Shown: piece by piece, positions 21,416 to 29,358 of the stretch
Numbering within the stretch: the stretch's first letter is position 1
Layout of the letters: every line of letters starts with the position of its first letter
Source: JACPHD01 sp964526325
GTDB lineage: Bacteria; Patescibacteriota; Patescibacteriia; Patescibacteriales; GWC2-42-12
DNA: 34,113 nucleotides
Direction of reading: 5' to 3'
Assembly (NCBI GenBank): GCA_964526325.1
Contig: CAZGKM010000013.1
Location: 1-34,113, forward strand
The notes under the pieces: model-generated
Told to the model about the DNA's origin: nothing
Seen by the model: only the letters and a program-made list of their open reading frames with translations
Database searches by the model: none
Made by a program: the position numbers and the translations under genes

Positions 21416-22330
21416 ATGGCTACAATATACACTCAAATTGATTCTAATATAAGAAAAACTTGGTTGCTGGTTTCGGTTTTTTTCGTGGCTATAATTTTAA
21501 TAGGCTATGTTTTTAGCTACGCTTTAAACGACAGTTCAATTTTGTATTTTGCCGTTATTTTCAGCATAGTTTCCAGTTTTATCAGCTATTGGTGGAGCGA
21601 CAAAATTGTTTTAGCCATGAGTTCGGCGCGTGAAATCAGCCATGAATCTAATCGCGAACTTTACCATGTCGTAGAAAATCTTTGCATTACCGCCGGACTG
21701 CCATTGCCGAAAATTTATATAATAGATGATACCGCGCCCAATGCTTTCGCTACCGGGCGCGACCCGGCGCACGCGGTTATCGCCGTTACGATCGGGCTTA
21801 TACAAAAATTAGATAAAACGGAGTTGGAAGGCGTGATTGCTCATGAATTATCGCATATCGGCAATCGCGATATTTTACTCGCGACTTTAGTAACGGTTAT
21901 GGTCGGCATGATAGTGCTATTGGCTGATTGGTTCAGGCGCTGGACTTTTTGGGGAGGCGGCAGAAAAAGAGGCAGCCGCGAAGGCGGCGGCCAATTGCAG
22001 ATTATTATGTTTGTGGCCGCGATTATTTTGTCTATTTTAGCGCCGTTGTTCGCTTATTTAATGCAATTCGCGATTTCGCGCAAACGGGAATTTTTGGCCG
22101 ATGCCGACGGCGCTCTATTAACTCGTTATCCCGAAGGCTTGGCCAGCGCTTTAGAAAAAATTTCGGCCGATAAGGAACCTTTAGAAGTAGCTAATCGCGC
22201 TACGGCGCATTTGTATATTGCTTCGCCGTTTAAAGAGAGCGAAGGACATAAAATCAGCTGGCTGACAAAATTATTCATGACCCATCCGCCGATCAAGGAA
22301 AGGGTCGCGGCATTAAGAGGTATGAAATAA
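21416..22330 (+). CDS. htpX: HtpX family membrane zinc metalloprotease (M48)
   Basis: HtpX is an inner-membrane protease with a cytosolic active site that degrades misfolded membrane proteins. The zinc motif is HELSH (143-147) in VIAHELSHIGNRD. The third ligand is the Glu of KREFLADADGALLTRYPEGLA. Two hydrophobic segments precede the catalytic part (about 15-35 and 42-60), and two lie around 150-170 and 190-215. The late THPPIKERVAALRGM is a family signature. The 304 residues are typical. The start follows four bases after the zinc-ribbon gene, so the three genes form one operon with lemA. Confidence 0.95.
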   Translation: MATIYTQIDSNIRKTWLLVSVFFVAIILIGYVFSYALNDSSILYFAVIFSIVSSFISYWWSDKIVLAMSSAREISHESNRELYHVVENLCITAGLPLPKIYIIDDTAPNAFATGRDPAHAVIAVTIGLIQKLDKTELEGVIAHELSHIGNRDILLATLVTVMVGMIVLLADWFRRWTFWGGGRKRGSREGGGQLQIIMFVAAIILSILAPLFAYLMQFAISRKREFLADADGALLTRYPEGLASALEKISADKEPLEVANRATAHLYIASPFKESEGHKISWLTKLFMTHPPIKERVAALRGMK

Positions 22331-22349
22331 TATACTTAATAATATATTT

Positions 22350-23294
22350 ATGACTACACAACAAATTTACGACTTAGCCGTGAAATTAGGCATCAATAGC
22401 GATTTGCGCGGAGAGAAAAAAGTAAAAAAATATTTAGAGCGCGCTAAAAAGAAATATGAAGAATTAAGCGCTAAAGCCAAGCAAGAGTTTGATAAAGAAA
22501 AATTAACCAATCCATATAGCGATACCAGAATTTTAGTTGATTTAAAGAAAAAGAATATAAAAAAAGTTATGGTCGGAATTGATATGGAAGGCACGGAATT
22601 ACTTTTAGCGGAAAAGTTTGGCATTGATTTAGTCATTGCCCATCATCCCGAAGGCAAAGCGTTAGCCGATTTGCATAGCGTGATGGATTTACAGGCGGAA
22701 GTTCTGGCCGATTACGGCGTGCCCATTAATATAGCCGAGTCGGTAATAAAGCCGAGGATTGCTGAAGTCAGCCGCGGCATATCACCGGCCAATCATAATC
22801 GCGCAGTAGATACGGCCAAGATTTTAAAAGTTGATTATATCTGCGTTCATACGCCGGCCGATAATCTGGGCGCTGATTTTTTGGTTAAAAAAATTAAAAA
22901 AAATAATCCGGAAACCGTGGGCGAGGTCGTTGAGATGCTTAAAGAAATTCCGGAATTTAAGGCGGCATCACAGTTTAACGCCGGTCCGAAAATTTTCGTC
23001 GGTTCTCCGGAAGCCAGTTGCGGTAAAATAGCCGTGACCGAGTTTACCGGCGGCACCAGCGGTTCCAAAGAAATTTACGAGAAAATGGCGCAAGCAGGCA
23101 TCGGCACGGTAATCGGCATGCATATGGGCGAAGAGCATCGGAAAGAAGCGGAAAAGTACCATGTTAACGTAGTGATCGCCGGGCATATGGCTTCGGATTC
23201 GCTGGGTTTAAATTTATTTTTAGACGAATTAGAAAAAAAAGCAGTAGAAGTTATTGCTATCTCCGGCTTAATCAGAATAAAAAGATTTAAATAA
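22350..23294 (+). CDS. Nif3-like dinuclear metal centre protein
   Basis: This protein belongs to the NIF3/YbgI (DUF34) family, which binds two metal ions. Ligand segments are LVIAHHPEG (H98, H99) and VIAGHMASDSLGLN near the C-terminus, with VCVHTPADN-type and GGTSGSKEIYEKM segments between. The first 70 residues are an unusual helical, Lys-rich extension before the core VMVGIDMEGTELL. 314 residues in all. Family members are proposed to act in metal or cofactor homeostasis, and some are called GTP cyclohydrolase I type 2 without strong evidence. No substrate can be named here. The gene lies 19 bases after htpX and could be the last gene of that operon. Confidence 0.85.
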   Translation: MTTQQIYDLAVKLGINSDLRGEKKVKKYLERAKKKYEELSAKAKQEFDKEKLTNPYSDTRILVDLKKKNIKKVMVGIDMEGTELLLAEKFGIDLVIAHHPEGKALADLHSVMDLQAEVLADYGVPINIAESVIKPRIAEVSRGISPANHNRAVDTAKILKVDYICVHTPADNLGADFLVKKIKKNNPETVGEVVEMLKEIPEFKAASQFNAGPKIFVGSPEASCGKIAVTEFTGGTSGSKEIYEKMAQAGIGTVIGMHMGEEHRKEAEKYHVNVVIAGHMASDSLGLNLFLDELEKKAVEVIAISGLIRIKRFK

Positions 23295-23336
23295 TCGACG
23301 CGCAAACAATACTTTCTTTTTATGGCAGAACTAAGG

Positions 23337-23342
23337 TATAAT
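23337..23342 (+). promoter_or_regulatory. -10 element before pilB
   Basis: TATAAT lies 27 bases before the ATG. The -35 region (TTTCTT near 23313) is poor. Confidence 0.35.
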
Positions 23343-23369
23343 TAATACAGATAATGAAAATTTATTCTT

Positions 23370-25073
23370 ATGCCAAACAACCAATCCATTAAAGATTTAT
23401 TTAACGACGCCTCCGGGCAAGATATTAACGACGAAAGCCCGATGGCTAAGTTTAAAGTCAAAGAGAAAAAACTGAAAATAAAAGAACTGGAGCGCTTAAC
23501 CAAGCAAGCGGCCGAGGCCGCCGGCTTGCCCTATATTGATTTATTCGGTTTTCCTATTAGCCCGGAAGCATTAGTTTTAATTGATGAAGCCGAAGTTAAG
23601 GCGCTTGAGACTTTGTGTTTTTTTTATGACGGAAAAAAAATTAAATTAGGCAGCCTGGCGCCGCAAGATGAAAAAGTTCTGGCTTTAGCAAAAAGTTTGT
23701 CGGAAAAATATTTTTCAGAGGTTACCGTTTATTTAATTACCGAGAATAGTTTTAATTTTGGCTTAGAGATGTATAAAACTATACCTAAGGTTAGAGAAGT
23801 TATTAGAGGCATTAAAGTCACGGAAGAAGAATTAAATAAATATGGAGAAAAATTTTCAAGCTTCAAGGATTTGCAAGCAGAAATCAGCCGGGCGCAAATT
23901 ACGGAAATCGTTACCATGATTATGGCCGCTGCCATAAAATCGGATTCTTCGGATGTTCATGTTGAAGCCGAAGAAAAATCGATAAAAATCAGGTTTAGAA
24001 TTGACGGTGTTTTGCATGATGTGGCCAGTCTTGATAAATCGTCTTGGGATAAAATAATTTCCCGCATGAAAATTTTAGCTTCGGTAAAAATAAATATTAC
24101 CGATAAACCCCAGGACGGCCGGCTGTCAATTTATTTAAAGGATGACCGCGTTGATATCAGAGTTTCGTTTTTACCTACTAATTTTGGCGAAAGCGTAGTT
24201 ATGAGGCTGCTTAGATCAAGTTCGGTGGGTTTAGAATTTAATGACTTGGGTATTCGCGATCGAGCCTATAATCAGCTAAAAAGAGAAGTTGAGCGGCCTA
24301 ACGGCATGATTATTACTACCGGTCCGACCGGTTCCGGAAAAACTACCACTCTTTATGCGATATTGAAAAAATTGAACAATCAAGAGACTAAAATTATCAC
24401 CATTGAAGATCCGATTGAATATCAGCTTGCCGGAGTAAACCAATCGCAAACCGGCAAGAATTATTCTTTTGCCCAAGGTCTTCGCTCTATCGTACGCCAA
24501 GATCCGGATATTGTTATGGTTGGCGAAATCCGCGATCTTGAAACGGCTGAAATTGCCATTCAAGCCGCCTTAACCGGCCATTTAGTTTTATCTACCATTC
24601 ATACTAACGACGCGGCCGGTACCGTGCCAAGATTTTTATCCATGGGAACCAAGCCGTATTTATTGGCGCCTGCCTTAAACGCCATGCTTGGGCAAAGGCT
24701 TGTGAGAAAAATTTGCCAAAAATGCAAGCATGAAATAAAGCTTGAAGATGAAGTTTTAGCCAGAGTAAAAAGCCTTTTAAACGATCTTCTGGAGGAAGAC
24801 AAGAAAAAAATTGACTTTAATAATTTAAAATTTTACGGCGGCAGCGGCTGCGAAGCTTGCCAAGGCATCGGCTTTAAAGGGCGAATCGGCATTTACGAAG
24901 TTTTAACCATGAATAAGGAAATAGAAAAATTAATTTTAAGCGGCGTTGCCAGCGAATATGACATGCGCGATAATGCCAAGAAAAACGGGATGATTACTAT
25001 GGTGCAGGATGGACTTTTAAAAGCGCTTGAAGGCATAACCAGCGTTGAAGAAATATTCAGAGTTTCTGAATAA
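23370..25073 (+). CDS. pilB: Type IV pilus assembly / type II secretion ATPase PilB (GspE family)
   Basis: This 567-residue ATPase powers pilus extension at the inner membrane. Residues about 30-140 form an MshEN-like N-terminal domain (LTKQAAEAAGLPYIDL). The N2 domain has SDSSDVHVEAEEKSIKIRFRIDG. Walker A is GPTGSGKTTTLY, the Asp box IEDPIEYQ, Walker B DPDIVMVGEIRD and the His box TGHLVLSTIHTNDA. The zinc cysteines are CQKCKHE and GCEACQGIG. All are canonical. It lacks an obvious extra c-di-GMP-specific repeat. No pilin, PilC or PilM gene lies in the window, so the rest of the machine is encoded elsewhere. A promoter-like TATAAT precedes it and a repeat cluster follows it. Confidence 0.92.
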   Translation: MPNNQSIKDLFNDASGQDINDESPMAKFKVKEKKLKIKELERLTKQAAEAAGLPYIDLFGFPISPEALVLIDEAEVKALETLCFFYDGKKIKLGSLAPQDEKVLALAKSLSEKYFSEVTVYLITENSFNFGLEMYKTIPKVREVIRGIKVTEEELNKYGEKFSSFKDLQAEISRAQITEIVTMIMAAAIKSDSSDVHVEAEEKSIKIRFRIDGVLHDVASLDKSSWDKIISRMKILASVKINITDKPQDGRLSIYLKDDRVDIRVSFLPTNFGESVVMRLLRSSSVGLEFNDLGIRDRAYNQLKREVERPNGMIITTGPTGSGKTTTLYAILKKLNNQETKIITIEDPIEYQLAGVNQSQTGKNYSFAQGLRSIVRQDPDIVMVGEIRDLETAEIAIQAALTGHLVLSTIHTNDAAGTVPRFLSMGTKPYLLAPALNAMLGQRLVRKICQKCKHEIKLEDEVLARVKSLLNDLLEEDKKKIDFNNLKFYGGSGCEACQGIGFKGRIGIYEVLTMNKEIEKLILSGVASEYDMRDNAKKNGMITMVQDGLLKALEGITSVEEIFRVSE

Positions 25074-25084
25074 CTAATTTAAAT

Positions 25085-25173
25085 AACCCCTTTAATAAAG
25101 GGGTTGCCCGTAAGGGCGGGGGATTTTGAAGATAACACATAAAAATCCCCCTAACCCCCTTTAATAAAGGGGG
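25085..25173. repeat. Compound palindromic repeat cluster (CCCCTTTAATAAAGGGG type)
   Basis: Three palindromes lie in 89 bp: 25085-25105 (AACCCC/GGGGTT arms around TTTAATAAA), GGGGGATTTT (25118-25127) with AAAATCCCCC (25142-25151), and 25155-25173 (CCCCC/GGGGG around the same TTTAATAAA core). Two copies of one core flank a third hairpin, so this is a composite dispersed repeat. Its last arm is 10 bases before the next ATG. Confidence 0.7.
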
Positions 25174-25182
25174 CAATTATCT

Positions 25183-25752
25183 ATGATCAATAAAAAATTC
25201 GTTAAAGAGTTAAAAAAGGAATATGACGCCCATGAGATTGAACGCCGCCAGATTATTAGCTTATCCAATATTGTTTTGCATGATTCTAAGCGGGTTATTT
25301 TTGCTTTGCACCGTTCCGACACCGTTAAAGCTAATGATTCATTGATTGAAATTGAAAAGATTTTAATCGGTTTGGAAAAAAAATTCGGCTATACCAGGTT
25401 GGCTCAGGAAGGTTCATATAAGGCCGGAGCCGAAGAGTATGTTGAGGCCAAGATGTTTAATAAATTAGTGAACGGAGAAAAAGTTGATACTATAAAAGGC
25501 ATAAAAATATGTGTTGAAAGTTATTTGTCCGGCATCTGCGATTTAACCGGCGAGCTGGTCCGCCAAGCCGTAAATCAGGCCGCCGCCGGCAAACTTAAAG
25601 AAGTGGGAAAAATAAAGAGATATATTGACGAGATAATGGCAGAACTCGTGGAATTTGATATGGCCGGATATTTAAGAACCAAGTATGATCAAGCCAGAGG
25701 CAATGTTCGCAAGATTGAACAGATAAATTACGAGATAAATTTAAGGAAATAA
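25183..25752 (+). CDS. Translin-family protein (putative RNA-binding protein or RNase)
   Basis: This 189-residue, all-helical protein matches the translin/TRAX family (COG2178). Family segments in order are HEIERRQIISLSNIVLHDSKRVIFALHR (N-terminal helices), AEEYVEA (84-89 and around), GICDLTGELVRQAVN (117-131) and the C-terminal KYDQARGNVRKIEQINYEI. In eukaryotic C3PO, TRAX is the RNase subunit, and its catalytic acids include the two Glu of the EYxEA segment, which are present here (E85, E88). Archaeal homologues bind or cleave single-stranded RNA or DNA. Bacterial members are uncommon. It lies after a repeat cluster behind pilB, so context gives no partner. RNase activity is inference from the conserved acids. 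Confidence 0.82.
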   Translation: MINKKFVKELKKEYDAHEIERRQIISLSNIVLHDSKRVIFALHRSDTVKANDSLIEIEKILIGLEKKFGYTRLAQEGSYKAGAEEYVEAKMFNKLVNGEKVDTIKGIKICVESYLSGICDLTGELVRQAVNQAAAGKLKEVGKIKRYIDEIMAELVEFDMAGYLRTKYDQARGNVRKIEQINYEINLRK

Positions 25753-25869
25753 ATTTTTAATTTTAAATTTTGTAATTTTTAAATAATGATTTAATTTTTA
25801 GTGTTTAAATATTTAGACATTAAAAATTATTTAAAAATTAAAAACTAAAAATTAAAAATTTTTTATTTT
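25753..25869. repeat. A/T-only repeat-like tract
   Basis: The 117-bp gap consists of TTTTTAATTTT-like words on the left and AAAAATTAAAAA-like words on the right, an imperfect palindrome around TTTAGTGTTTAAATATTTAGACATTAAA. The same style of tract occurs at 27661-27757. Confidence 0.5.
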
Positions 25870-27006
25870 ATGTCGAAAAATTATCTTTTATCGGTGACCA
25901 CGTTGATGGGCACGATTATCGGCGTGGGTTTATTCGCCATGCCTTTTGTTATAAATAAATCGGGCGTAATACCACTCTTTATTTTTATGGCAGGGTTGGC
26001 TTTAATACAATATTTTTTTCATTTGCTTTTTGCCGAAGTGGTTTTATCGACTAAAGATAAGCATCGCCTGCCCGGGTTTGTCGGTAAATATGTTAATCAA
26101 AAAAGTAAAAAAATAACTTTTATTATTGATATTATCGGTAATTACGGCTCGGTTTTGGCCTATATAATAATCGGCGGTCTTTTTTTACATCAATTATTTA
26201 ATCCTTATTTTGGCGGCAGTATTTTTTTGTATTCAACCGTTGTTTTCGCCGGCGTTTCTTTAATTACTTTTTTTGACATAAAAATGATTGCCGGCACAGA
26301 GTTGGTTTTAACATCTTTTTTGGTAATTGCTATCGGCTTGATAATCTGGCGCGGTTTTGGCTATATTCAATTAACCAATTATCATTTAATAGAATGGAAA
26401 AATGTTTTTTTGCCGTACGGACCTATTTTTTTCGCTATAAACGGCGGCGCGGCCATTCCGGAAATTTGCCGCTTACTGGCTTATGAAAAAGAAAAAATTA
26501 AAAGCGCCATAGCTTGGGGAACTTTTTTACCGGCCGCGTTGATGCTGATTTTTGTTTTGTTAATTTTAGGCATAACCGGCAACAACACTTCGCCTGATAC
26601 TTTAGCCGGTTTGAGCTTGGTTTTGAATGACGGCGTCATTGTTTTTTGTTTGATTTTCGGACTTTTGGCAATAATTACTTCATATATAGTCACCGCCCAA
26701 GCCATAGAGGAAATTTATCAATGGGATTATAAATTAAATAATAAATTGTCCTGGTTCTTGGCTTGTTTTATCCCTTATTTTTTATATTCAATCGGTTGGA
26801 CCAATTTAATCAAAGTTATTAGCTTTACCGGGGCCGTGGCCGGCGGATTAGCCAGTATTATTTTGATTTGGCTGGTATTTAAAGTTAAGGCTAATCCTGA
26901 GCAGGTTTCGGTTATAAAAAATAAATTAACCAAACCTTTAGCTTATTTTTTGTCTTCATTGCTTATTTTAGGGGTAATTTACGAGATTTGGTCGACTTTA
27001 AAATAA
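25870..27006 (+). CDS. Amino-acid permease (aromatic amino acid / AAAP-APC superfamily)
   Basis: This inner-membrane transporter has 378 residues and about eleven hydrophobic segments. The first helix carries TLMGTIIGVGLFAMPFVINKSG, the unwound-helix substrate site (G-x-G-x-F-x-x-P) of the tyrosine/tryptophan permease and AAAP families. A central segment, FFAINGGAAIPEICRLLAYEK, matches helix 6 with its own break. The rest resembles Trp/Tyr permeases of bacteria and small AAAP members in archaea and CPR. It probably imports an amino acid by cation symport; the substrate is not readable. Such uptake suits an organism of reduced biosynthesis. The start is inferred from the ATG directly after the A/T repeat, without a ribosome site. 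Confidence 0.85.
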   Translation: MSKNYLLSVTTLMGTIIGVGLFAMPFVINKSGVIPLFIFMAGLALIQYFFHLLFAEVVLSTKDKHRLPGFVGKYVNQKSKKITFIIDIIGNYGSVLAYIIIGGLFLHQLFNPYFGGSIFLYSTVVFAGVSLITFFDIKMIAGTELVLTSFLVIAIGLIIWRGFGYIQLTNYHLIEWKNVFLPYGPIFFAINGGAAIPEICRLLAYEKEKIKSAIAWGTFLPAALMLIFVLLILGITGNNTSPDTLAGLSLVLNDGVIVFCLIFGLLAIITSYIVTAQAIEEIYQWDYKLNNKLSWFLACFIPYFLYSIGWTNLIKVISFTGAVAGGLASIILIWLVFKVKANPEQVSVIKNKLTKPLAYFLSSLLILGVIYEIWSTLK

Positions 27007-27016
27007 TATTACAATT

Positions 27017-27660
27017 ATGAAATTTTTAGTTATATCCGATATCCATGACAATCTGGTTAATTTGGAAAAATGCCTAAATTGGGGCAGGGGCGAGGAAATT
27101 ACTAACGCGATTTGCTGCGGCGACGTAGTGAATAGCGAAACATTGGCGTATCTGTCCGAAAAATTCAAAACCATATATTTAATCAGAGGCAATATGGAAA
27201 TATATGGCGAAGCGGAAATAGACGGATATAAAAATATAAATTATTTAGGCAGGTTCGGCGTATTTGAGATTGATGGAAAAACTGTCGGCTTGTGCCATGA
27301 ACCATGGCATATAAATAATGTTTTGAAAATAAAGCCTTGCGGATTAATTTTTTATGGACATACGCATGAGCCGTGGATAGAAGATAAAGACGGAATTACT
27401 ACAGCCAATCCGGGAACTTTGGGCGGAGTTTTAAATAAAGCCAGCTTCGCGGTTTGGGATAGCGCGGATAATAAGCTNNNNNNNNNNNNNNNNNNNNNNN
27501 NNNNNNNNNNNNNNNNNNNNNNNNNNNNNNNNNNNNNNNNNNNNNNNNNNNNNNNNNNNNNNNNNNNNNNNNNNNNNGCGGAGTTTTAAATAAAGCCAGC
27601 TTCGCGGTTTGGGATAGCGCGGATAATAAGCTTGAGCTTAAGATATTGGAAATACTGTAA
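27017..27660 (+). CDS. MJ0936/YfcE-type metallophosphodiesterase, split by an assembly gap
   Basis: The protein starts MKFLVISDIHDNLVNLEK, with the D-x-H metal motif, then CCGDVVN, IRGNMEIYG (GN[HM]E-like), LCHEPWH and FYGHTHEPW (GHTH), then NPGTLGG. These are all the calcineurin-like phosphoesterase motifs of the small YfcE/MJ0936 family. As assembled, 100 Ns interrupt it at codon 154 and the downstream frame runs into a stop. The 55 bases before the gap are repeated exactly after it. Removing one copy plus the Ns gives an uninterrupted 162-residue ORF ending LELKILEIL and TAA at 27660, a normal length for the family. It is therefore very likely an intact gene in the organism. It starts 10 bases after the permease. 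Confidence 0.88.
27423..27632. repeat. Exact 55-bp duplication flanking a 100-N scaffold gap (assembly artefact)
   Basis: Bases 27423-27477 and 27578-27632 are identical, and 27478-27577 are Ns. The overlap equals a common assembler k-mer size, and merging the copies restores the reading frame, so the two contigs really overlap. Confidence 0.93.
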
Positions 27661-27757
27661 GCAATTTTATAATTTTTAAATTTTTAAATAATTTCCAATG
27701 TTTAAATTTTTTAATCAAATTTATTTATAAAATTAAAAATTGGAAATTAAAAATTTA
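27661..27757. repeat. A/T-rich imperfect palindrome
   Basis: AATTTCCAAT (27690-27699) is the exact inverse of ATTGGAAATT (27739-27748), and the flanks are TTTTTAAA/TTAAAAA words. It is similar in style to 25753-25869 and lies directly before the next start codon. Confidence 0.5.
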
Positions 27758-27761
27758 TAAC

Positions 27762-29288
27762 GTGAAGAGGATTTTATTTTTATTGTTTATTTTATTATTT
27801 TTAACTAGTTGCGCTAAAACGCAAACTTTTAATGATATGCCAAAAAAAATCAGAACGCCCGTCGTTGCCGGGCAATTTTATCCGAATGAACCGGGCGCGA
27901 TTACCGATAAAATTAAAAGATATCTAAAAGAAGCGCCGGAAAAGAATATCGCCGGCCAAATTAAAGCCATCGTTGTGCCGCATGCCGGCTATGATTTTAG
28001 CGGGCCGGTGGCGGCTTATGCCTTTAAAGAGCTAACCGGTAAAAAAATAAACACTGCCGTAATAATCAGCAATTCCCATAAAGATTATTTTGACGGCATT
28101 GCGATTGACGATAGCGACGATTGGCAGACGCCGCTCGGAACCGTGGCGGTTGATAAAGTATTGGCGGAAAAATTAGTCAAAGCCGATGCTAATATAAAGT
28201 ATAATAGCGTGGTTCATGCTTCAGATCATCCTCTAGAAGTGGAAATCCCTTATTTACAGACGGTTTTAGAAGGCGATTTTAAAATTGTGCCGATTTTATT
28301 CGGCAACAAAGACGAGGATAGCTATAAAAAACTGGCGCAAGCGCTAAAAGATAATTTAGCCCCGGACGACTTAGTGGTAATTTCCACCGATATGTCGCAT
28401 TACCCAAAATACGAAGACGCCAATAAAATTGACAAAGAAACTTTAGAAAAAATAAAAACCGCTACGGCCGAAGAATTTGCCGATTATATAAAAGGCGTGG
28501 AAGGCGCTGGCTATGCCAACGAGCAAACCGCGCTTTGCGGCATTGATGCGGTTAAAACTTTAATAGAGCTTAAGCGGCTGGCCGGCTGGGATAAAGTTGA
28601 AATTTTAAAATATGCCAATAGCGGAGATGCGCCGTTAATTGGCGACAAAGAAAGAGTTGTAGGATATGGAGCGGTCGTGTTTGCTAAAATGGAAAATGTA
28701 AATATTAAAATGCAAAATGACAATGAAAAATTTAAAAATATTGATGAATTAAATAACGAGCAAAAGAAGAAGCTTCTAGATATAGCGAGACAGACAGTGG
28801 AAAGCTATGTGAAGAATAGTAAGATTTCGGAATTTATTATTACCGACGAAAGATTAAATCAAAAACAGGGAGCTTTCGTTACTTTACATAAAGACGGTCA
28901 GCTTAGAGGCTGTATCGGCCAGATCGTGCCGTCAAGCGACCCGCTTTGGCAAGTCGTGCGCGATATGGCGGTTGCCGCCTGTTCGGAGGACGGACGCTTT
29001 AATCCGGTAAGCAAAGACGAATTAAATAAATTAGAATATGAGGTAAGCGTTTTATCAACCCCGGAATTAATCGATGATTGGCATAAAGTTGAATTAGGCA
29101 AGCATGGTGTAATTATAAAGAAGAGCGGACAAAGCGGAGTATTTTTACCCCAAGTAGCTACCGATACCGGCTGGGCTTTAGAAGAATTTTTATCCGAATT
29201 ATGCTGGCAAAAAGCCGGACTTTCACCCAGCTGTTATAAAGATAAAAATACGCAAATTTTTGTATTTACGGCGCAGGTGTTTAAATAA
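27762..29288 (+). CDS. Predicted lipoprotein with fused MEMO (AmmeMemoRadiSam B) and AMMECR1 (A) domains
   Basis: GTG start. The first 17 residues are a lipoprotein signal, MKRILFLLFILLFLTSC, with lipobox LTSC (C17). Residues about 30-310 are a MEMO domain: VVPHAGYDFSG (H74), ISNSHKDYF (H106), the central DMSHY and QTALCGID (C259) match the metal-site His, His and Cys of human MEMO1. Residues about 325-508 are an AMMECR1 domain with the hallmark LRGCIG (381-386) and GVFLPQVA. The linker (311-326) is encoded by a repeat-like A-rich tract. In the AmmeMemoRadiSam system these domains accompany a radical SAM enzyme, which is not in this window. The reaction is unknown. A secreted, lipid-anchored version is unusual for the family. 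Confidence 0.9.
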   Translation: MKRILFLLFILLFLTSCAKTQTFNDMPKKIRTPVVAGQFYPNEPGAITDKIKRYLKEAPEKNIAGQIKAIVVPHAGYDFSGPVAAYAFKELTGKKINTAVIISNSHKDYFDGIAIDDSDDWQTPLGTVAVDKVLAEKLVKADANIKYNSVVHASDHPLEVEIPYLQTVLEGDFKIVPILFGNKDEDSYKKLAQALKDNLAPDDLVVISTDMSHYPKYEDANKIDKETLEKIKTATAEEFADYIKGVEGAGYANEQTALCGIDAVKTLIELKRLAGWDKVEILKYANSGDAPLIGDKERVVGYGAVVFAKMENVNIKMQNDNEKFKNIDELNNEQKKKLLDIARQTVESYVKNSKISEFIITDERLNQKQGAFVTLHKDGQLRGCIGQIVPSSDPLWQVVRDMAVAACSEDGRFNPVSKDELNKLEYEVSVLSTPELIDDWHKVELGKHGVIIKKSGQSGVFLPQVATDTGWALEEFLSELCWQKAGLSPSCYKDKNTQIFVFTAQVFK

Positions 29289-29319
29289 AAATATTAGTGG
29301 TGATATAAAATTTTGTAAT

Positions 29320-29347
29320 AAAAAACGAGATTAACTATCCCGTTTTT
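29320..29347. terminator. Bidirectional terminator between convergent genes
   Basis: AAAAAACGAG pairs with CCCGTTTTTT with one mismatch, around TTAACTAT. A-run and T-run arms let it serve both the MEMO gene (plus) and proS (minus). Confidence 0.7.
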
Positions 29348-29358
29348 TGTATGTCTAT

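Noticed and set aside
25085..25173. CRISPR-like array
   Set aside because: The repeats are palindromic cores without regular unique spacers, and no cas gene is present.
27578..27589. True premature end of the phosphodiesterase after the gap
   Set aside because: The early stop arises only because the duplicated 55 bp are read in a shifted frame after the artificial Ns.
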